Shown here piece after piece: positions 61,213 to 64,000 of a DNA stretch of 64,000 bases. Made by a program: the position numbers and the translations under genes. This stretch comes from Brassica napus. Lineage: Eukaryota > Streptophyta > Magnoliopsida > Brassicales > Brassicaceae. The notes beneath the pieces are model-generated. The model ran no database searches. It had not been told where the DNA came from and saw only the letters and a list, made by a program, of their open reading frames with translations. Location of the stretch: contig NW_026015187.1 in the NCBI RefSeq assembly GCF_020379485.1, forward strand, positions 203,501 through 267,500, in the 5' to 3' direction. The first letter of the stretch is position 1, and every line of letters starts with the position of its first letter.

Positions 61213-61224
61213 GTCGGGGGGAGT
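61213..61224 (+). other. polypurine tract of element B
   Basis: GTCGGGGGGAGT directly before the LTR start TGATATACC, following GCTTGAGGACAAGCAAAAGGG. Confidence 0.8.
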
Positions 61225-62523
61225 TGATATACCTTGGATTTGGCCCATTTTTATCCATGGTATATTAGTATTTTACAATATATATATCTATGTTTTCTAC
61301 TCTTCTAGGTATGTTTTCAGGTTCAGGTGCATTTCGGAGTAAAGCTATGACTTTGGAGCATTTTGGAGCTTAAAGGACATTTCACCCGAGCTGACCACTT
61401 AGAGGTTGACGAGAGGAAGAATAATCGATCGATGCGCATCAGTGCTGACGATCGATATCAGGAAATGCCTCGACAGATGAAGATTAATATCAATCGATGT
61501 ACACAAGTACCATCAATCGATGTCGAGACACCAGACGCGACATTTTGGATTCAGCAGACTTAAAAACCAAGGCCAAGCCAAATTACCAAAATGCCCTGAC
61601 AAGTTTTTAACCTAGTAGAATATATACTGCAAGTGTTTTGACGGCAGAAGAGAGCTTTTCTAGACCCAGTTTTGTTACAAGTTTCATTTGGGAGAGAAGA
61701 TCACTTGTGATTAGAACTCCTTGTTTTTATTTCTTTCAATCTATTCTATGAGTTTCCATTTATCTATTGATATGAATTGCTTTGCTATGTCTGAGTAGTT
61801 CAACTGTTAGATCCAGGGTTCAGATAGGTTTGTGGGATTAGCCCCAAACTATTGATCTGCCTTGTTGTGATTTTCATGATAGATTTGTATTCATTGCTTG
61901 TTTTAGCCTTGCTAACTAGAACTTGATCATAGGATTGCATATTCAAGCACCCTTGTTATCCCATCCTGAAATCTATCTATCATATTAGGATTCCTAGAGA
62001 GGGCTAACCGCCAATTTTGAATCTTAGTAGGGCATTTCATACTCGCGCATAGGCCTGGCTAGAACCTGTCGATCGATGTCCTCAACTGACAATCGATCGA
62101 TGTTGGCAATGGTGTATCGGTCGACGTCTTAATAGACTATCGATCGACACTCTCTTGTGTCTGCATCTAACCGGTGAGACACAAGATCTAGTCTGTTAAC
62201 CAGTGGTACATGCGACTGCTGATCACTGAGTTAAGCGAATGAGCTCTAATATATCATGCATGCAACAGTTAGGCTTCTATAGGTATTATAATCTCCAACA
62301 CCTGAATAGTGGCCCTGCATCTAATATCATTTCCAACCAAAGTTACATTTATTATTTACTCGCTTTTTACAATTGCTATTTCATTTAAACATTTACAACC
62401 CTTAGAATTAATAAACACGAGATTTAATTGTTTCCTAGCTCCTTGTCGATTCGATCCCTAAGTACTACATCTGAACCTCTTTTTATGAGAGTAACACTCC
62501 TTAGGGTAATTTGAGTGGTATCA
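61225..62523 (+). repeat. 3' LTR of element B
   Basis: 1299 bp, TGATATACCTTGG to GAGTGGTATCA. It contains several ATCGATCGAT-type motifs (about 61418, 61448, 62068, 62091 and 62143), as in the SID ORF. The closing stretch (CCTAGCTCCTTGTCGATTCG to TAGGGTAATTTGAG) resembles Athila-type LTR ends as I recall them. The next base begins 18S rDNA. The upstream partner LTR is absent. Confidence 0.8.
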
Positions 62524-62604
62524 GTCGCAAGGCTGAAACTTAAAGGAATTTACGGAAGGGCACCACCAGGAGTGGAGCTTGCGGCTTAATTTGACTCAAC
62601 ACGG

Positions 62605-62671
<67 letters not shown>

Positions 62672-62914
62672 GCTGGTGCATGGCCGTTCTTAGTTGGTGG
62701 AGCGATTTGTCTGGTTAATTCCGTTAACGAACGAGACCTCAGCCTGCTAACTAGCTACGTGGAGGCATCCCTTCACGGCCGGCTTCTTAGAGGGACTATG
62801 GCCGTTTAGGCCAAGGAAGTTTGAGGCAATAACATGTCTGTAATGCCCTTAGATGTTTTGGGCCGCACACGTGCTACACTGATGTATTCAACGAGTTCAC
62901 ACCTTGGCCGACAG
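62524..62914 (+). pseudogene. 18S rRNA gene fragment (degenerate)
   Basis: 391 bp beginning GTCGCAAGGCTGAAACTTAA and ending ACACCTTGGCCGACAG, corresponding to the 3'-central part of nuclear 18S rRNA, plus sense. It differs from the conserved plant sequence as I know it at several otherwise invariant places: AATTTACGG for AATTGACGG (62551), GAGCTTGCGG for GAGCCTGCGG, ACATGTCTGTAATG for ACAGGTCTGTGATG, GTTTTGGG for GTTCTGGG, and CACACGTGC for CACGCGCGC. Several are C-to-T or G-to-A changes typical of methylated inactive copies. It is cut on the left by LTR B and on the right by a D-type LTR. Not a functional rRNA gene. Confidence 0.93.
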
Positions 62915-64000
62915 TGTAATAACCCTCACGAGCAGATATAATTTTGGTCAAGAAAATTCTTTAAGATCAGTTTGAAGATTGATCGATCAGAATTTAAATA
63001 AAAATCGACACGGTGAATTAATCTCGACGGGGCTGTCTTTTGGTCGAAAAACCATCTCTTGATGGTTCTGGTCGAGTGTTAATTATTATCGTTGATTTTT
63101 ATTCATTCTGGGTGAGTTTATTCAGAGCAGGACGAGATTCGAATGATGAAAAATATTTAGTCGAAACAGTCCGGAAAAATATCGACAAAACTCTTAAAAT
63201 TATTTCTGAACAGTCACATGCTTTGCACCTTCTAGCCTACTTGCTTCCTCAGTAATTAGGTCACATGACCTACACCTACTTGCTTGCCTGCTTGCTCATT
63301 AGAAGTCACATGCTGGTCAAGCTACTTGCTTCAGCTGCTTGTAGCTTTCTTCATGGGAAGGAAAAGTTCAGCTGCTTGTGCTGCTTGGTGTGCTGAGGCA
63401 TGTCACCAGCTGTCTAACCTCATCTTTGTCTTTTGTGGGAGCAAACCCTCATCTGAAGCAACTCCTTATGATATAAAATACCCTCTTCTCTCCTCTGGAC
63501 GTTCATAACCTGCAAGAAAAACCAGAGAAAAATTCAGAGAGAAAGAGAGAGAAAGAAGAGAGAAAAATCTGTGAGAAAAGATTCATGAAAAATTCAGAAA
63601 ATATTCAGAGAAGAGGAGTGAGCATGGACAACTCTTTCTCACCATCCTGTGACTTTAATCAGTGAGTTTTGGAGTGTTTAAGAGCTGAAGATTTGGTGTC
63701 CTGAAGTTGAGAATCACCTATGTTCTTCAGCCTTTGATTTTGATCGGTAAGATGGTTGTGGATCAGTTTCTGTGAGAAGTTTTGTTGGTTTGCCTACACT
63801 GGAGATAAATTCTGAATAAATCCAACCATGGATTCTTGTGGTGTTGATCAGGTTAATTCGTGGTTAGCTTGAAGAGAGACAACCAGTCAAGTTTAATTAG
63901 TTGAGTAAAACCGGTAAGCTTCAGCTTCTTGATTCAGCCATGTTTTGATGAGAACCAATTGATGTATGTTGGTTAACCTGTCAGGATCAGTTGTCTAAGG
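62915..64000 (+). mobile_element. third D-type LTR, incomplete at the window edge
   Basis: Starts TGTAATAACCCTCACGAGCAG as in D2 and matches 50827-51910 closely, with TATAAAAT at 63472-63479. The first about 1.09 kb of a 2.8-kb LTR is visible. It interrupts the 18S fragment after GGCCGACAG. Whether it is a solo LTR or a full element, and its TSD (GACAG expected), cannot be judged from this window. Confidence 0.9.

Larger units (their letters stand above)
39240..62523 (+). mobile_element. Element B: 3' part of an Athila/Tat-like LTR retrotransposon, split by nested insertion C
   Basis: The two parts are 39240-41683 and 59853-62523, rejoined across the C insertion by the ACTAC duplication. The left part carries a decayed SID-repeat ORF. 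The right part carries the hairpin motif GTGGGAGGCAACCCAC, a 3' untranslated region, a polypurine tract and a 1.3-kb 3' LTR. The hairpin-type sequence is typical, to my knowledge, of Athila/Tat-lineage gypsy elements downstream of pol. No 5' LTR, primer site, protease, reverse transcriptase or integrase remains, so the 5' side is lost. The left border with segment F is approximate. Confidence 0.65.

Noticed and set aside
62524..62914. Functional 18S rRNA gene
   Set aside because: Only about 390 bp, with changes at invariant positions and LTRs on both sides.

Overview
The window is repeat-dominated plant nuclear DNA, most likely from a Brassicaceae genome (Brassica or a close relative) and probably heterochromatic or pericentromeric. 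This rests on four things: Ty3/gypsy-type LTR elements whose primer sites match the plant initiator-Met tRNA site (TGGTATCAGAGC); a decayed ORF with dense Ser-Ile-Asp repeats encoded by ATCGATCGAY motifs, which I recall from many Brassica hypothetical proteins; an angiosperm-like 18S rRNA fragment; and no single-copy host gene that I can recognise.

Layout. (1) Positions 1-38519 are about 30 kb of an irregular, composite satellite. Each unit has a conserved core of about 110 bp around the palindrome CCCACGTGGG, plus a variable number of short GGACGTCC/TGTGTGTGCTG sub-repeats, giving core spacings of about 150-320 bp. The array carries larger duplications with offsets of 745, 1384, 1850, 2757, 2965 and 3291 bp. 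It is interrupted by a truncated minus-strand LTR element (element E, 591-2841) and by a complete young LTR element (element A, 18042-24073, TSD CCACG). (2) At 38520-39239, where the satellite stops, lies an LTR-like segment on the minus strand (F). (3) Positions 39240-62523 are the 3' part of an Athila/Tat-like element (B) with a decayed SID-repeat ORF. It is split by an 18.2-kb nested insertion (41684-59852, TSD ACTAC). (4) That insertion (C) has three LTRs and two internal regions. Its first internal region is split again by a 9.4-kb element (D, 44207-53650, TSD GCGTA). (5) B's 3' LTR abuts a degenerate 18S rDNA fragment (62524-62914), into which a third D-type LTR (from 62915) is inserted and runs off the window.

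Nesting order is clear on the right: B, then C, then D. None of the elements has an open reading frame for a complete polymerase. A and C carry gag-like ORFs only, while D keeps a heavily stopped pol remnant between nearly identical LTRs. These look like non-autonomous elements that moved using proteins supplied elsewhere.

The points most worth a second look are the unusual ACGT-palindrome-rich satellite, the gag ORF of A that runs on through the U3 of its own 3' LTR, the three-LTR structure of C with one TSD pair, and a GGGAAAC heptamer in C placed so that a -1 slip would join its two gag ORFs. All identity statements come from reading by eye; no alignment or database search was run.
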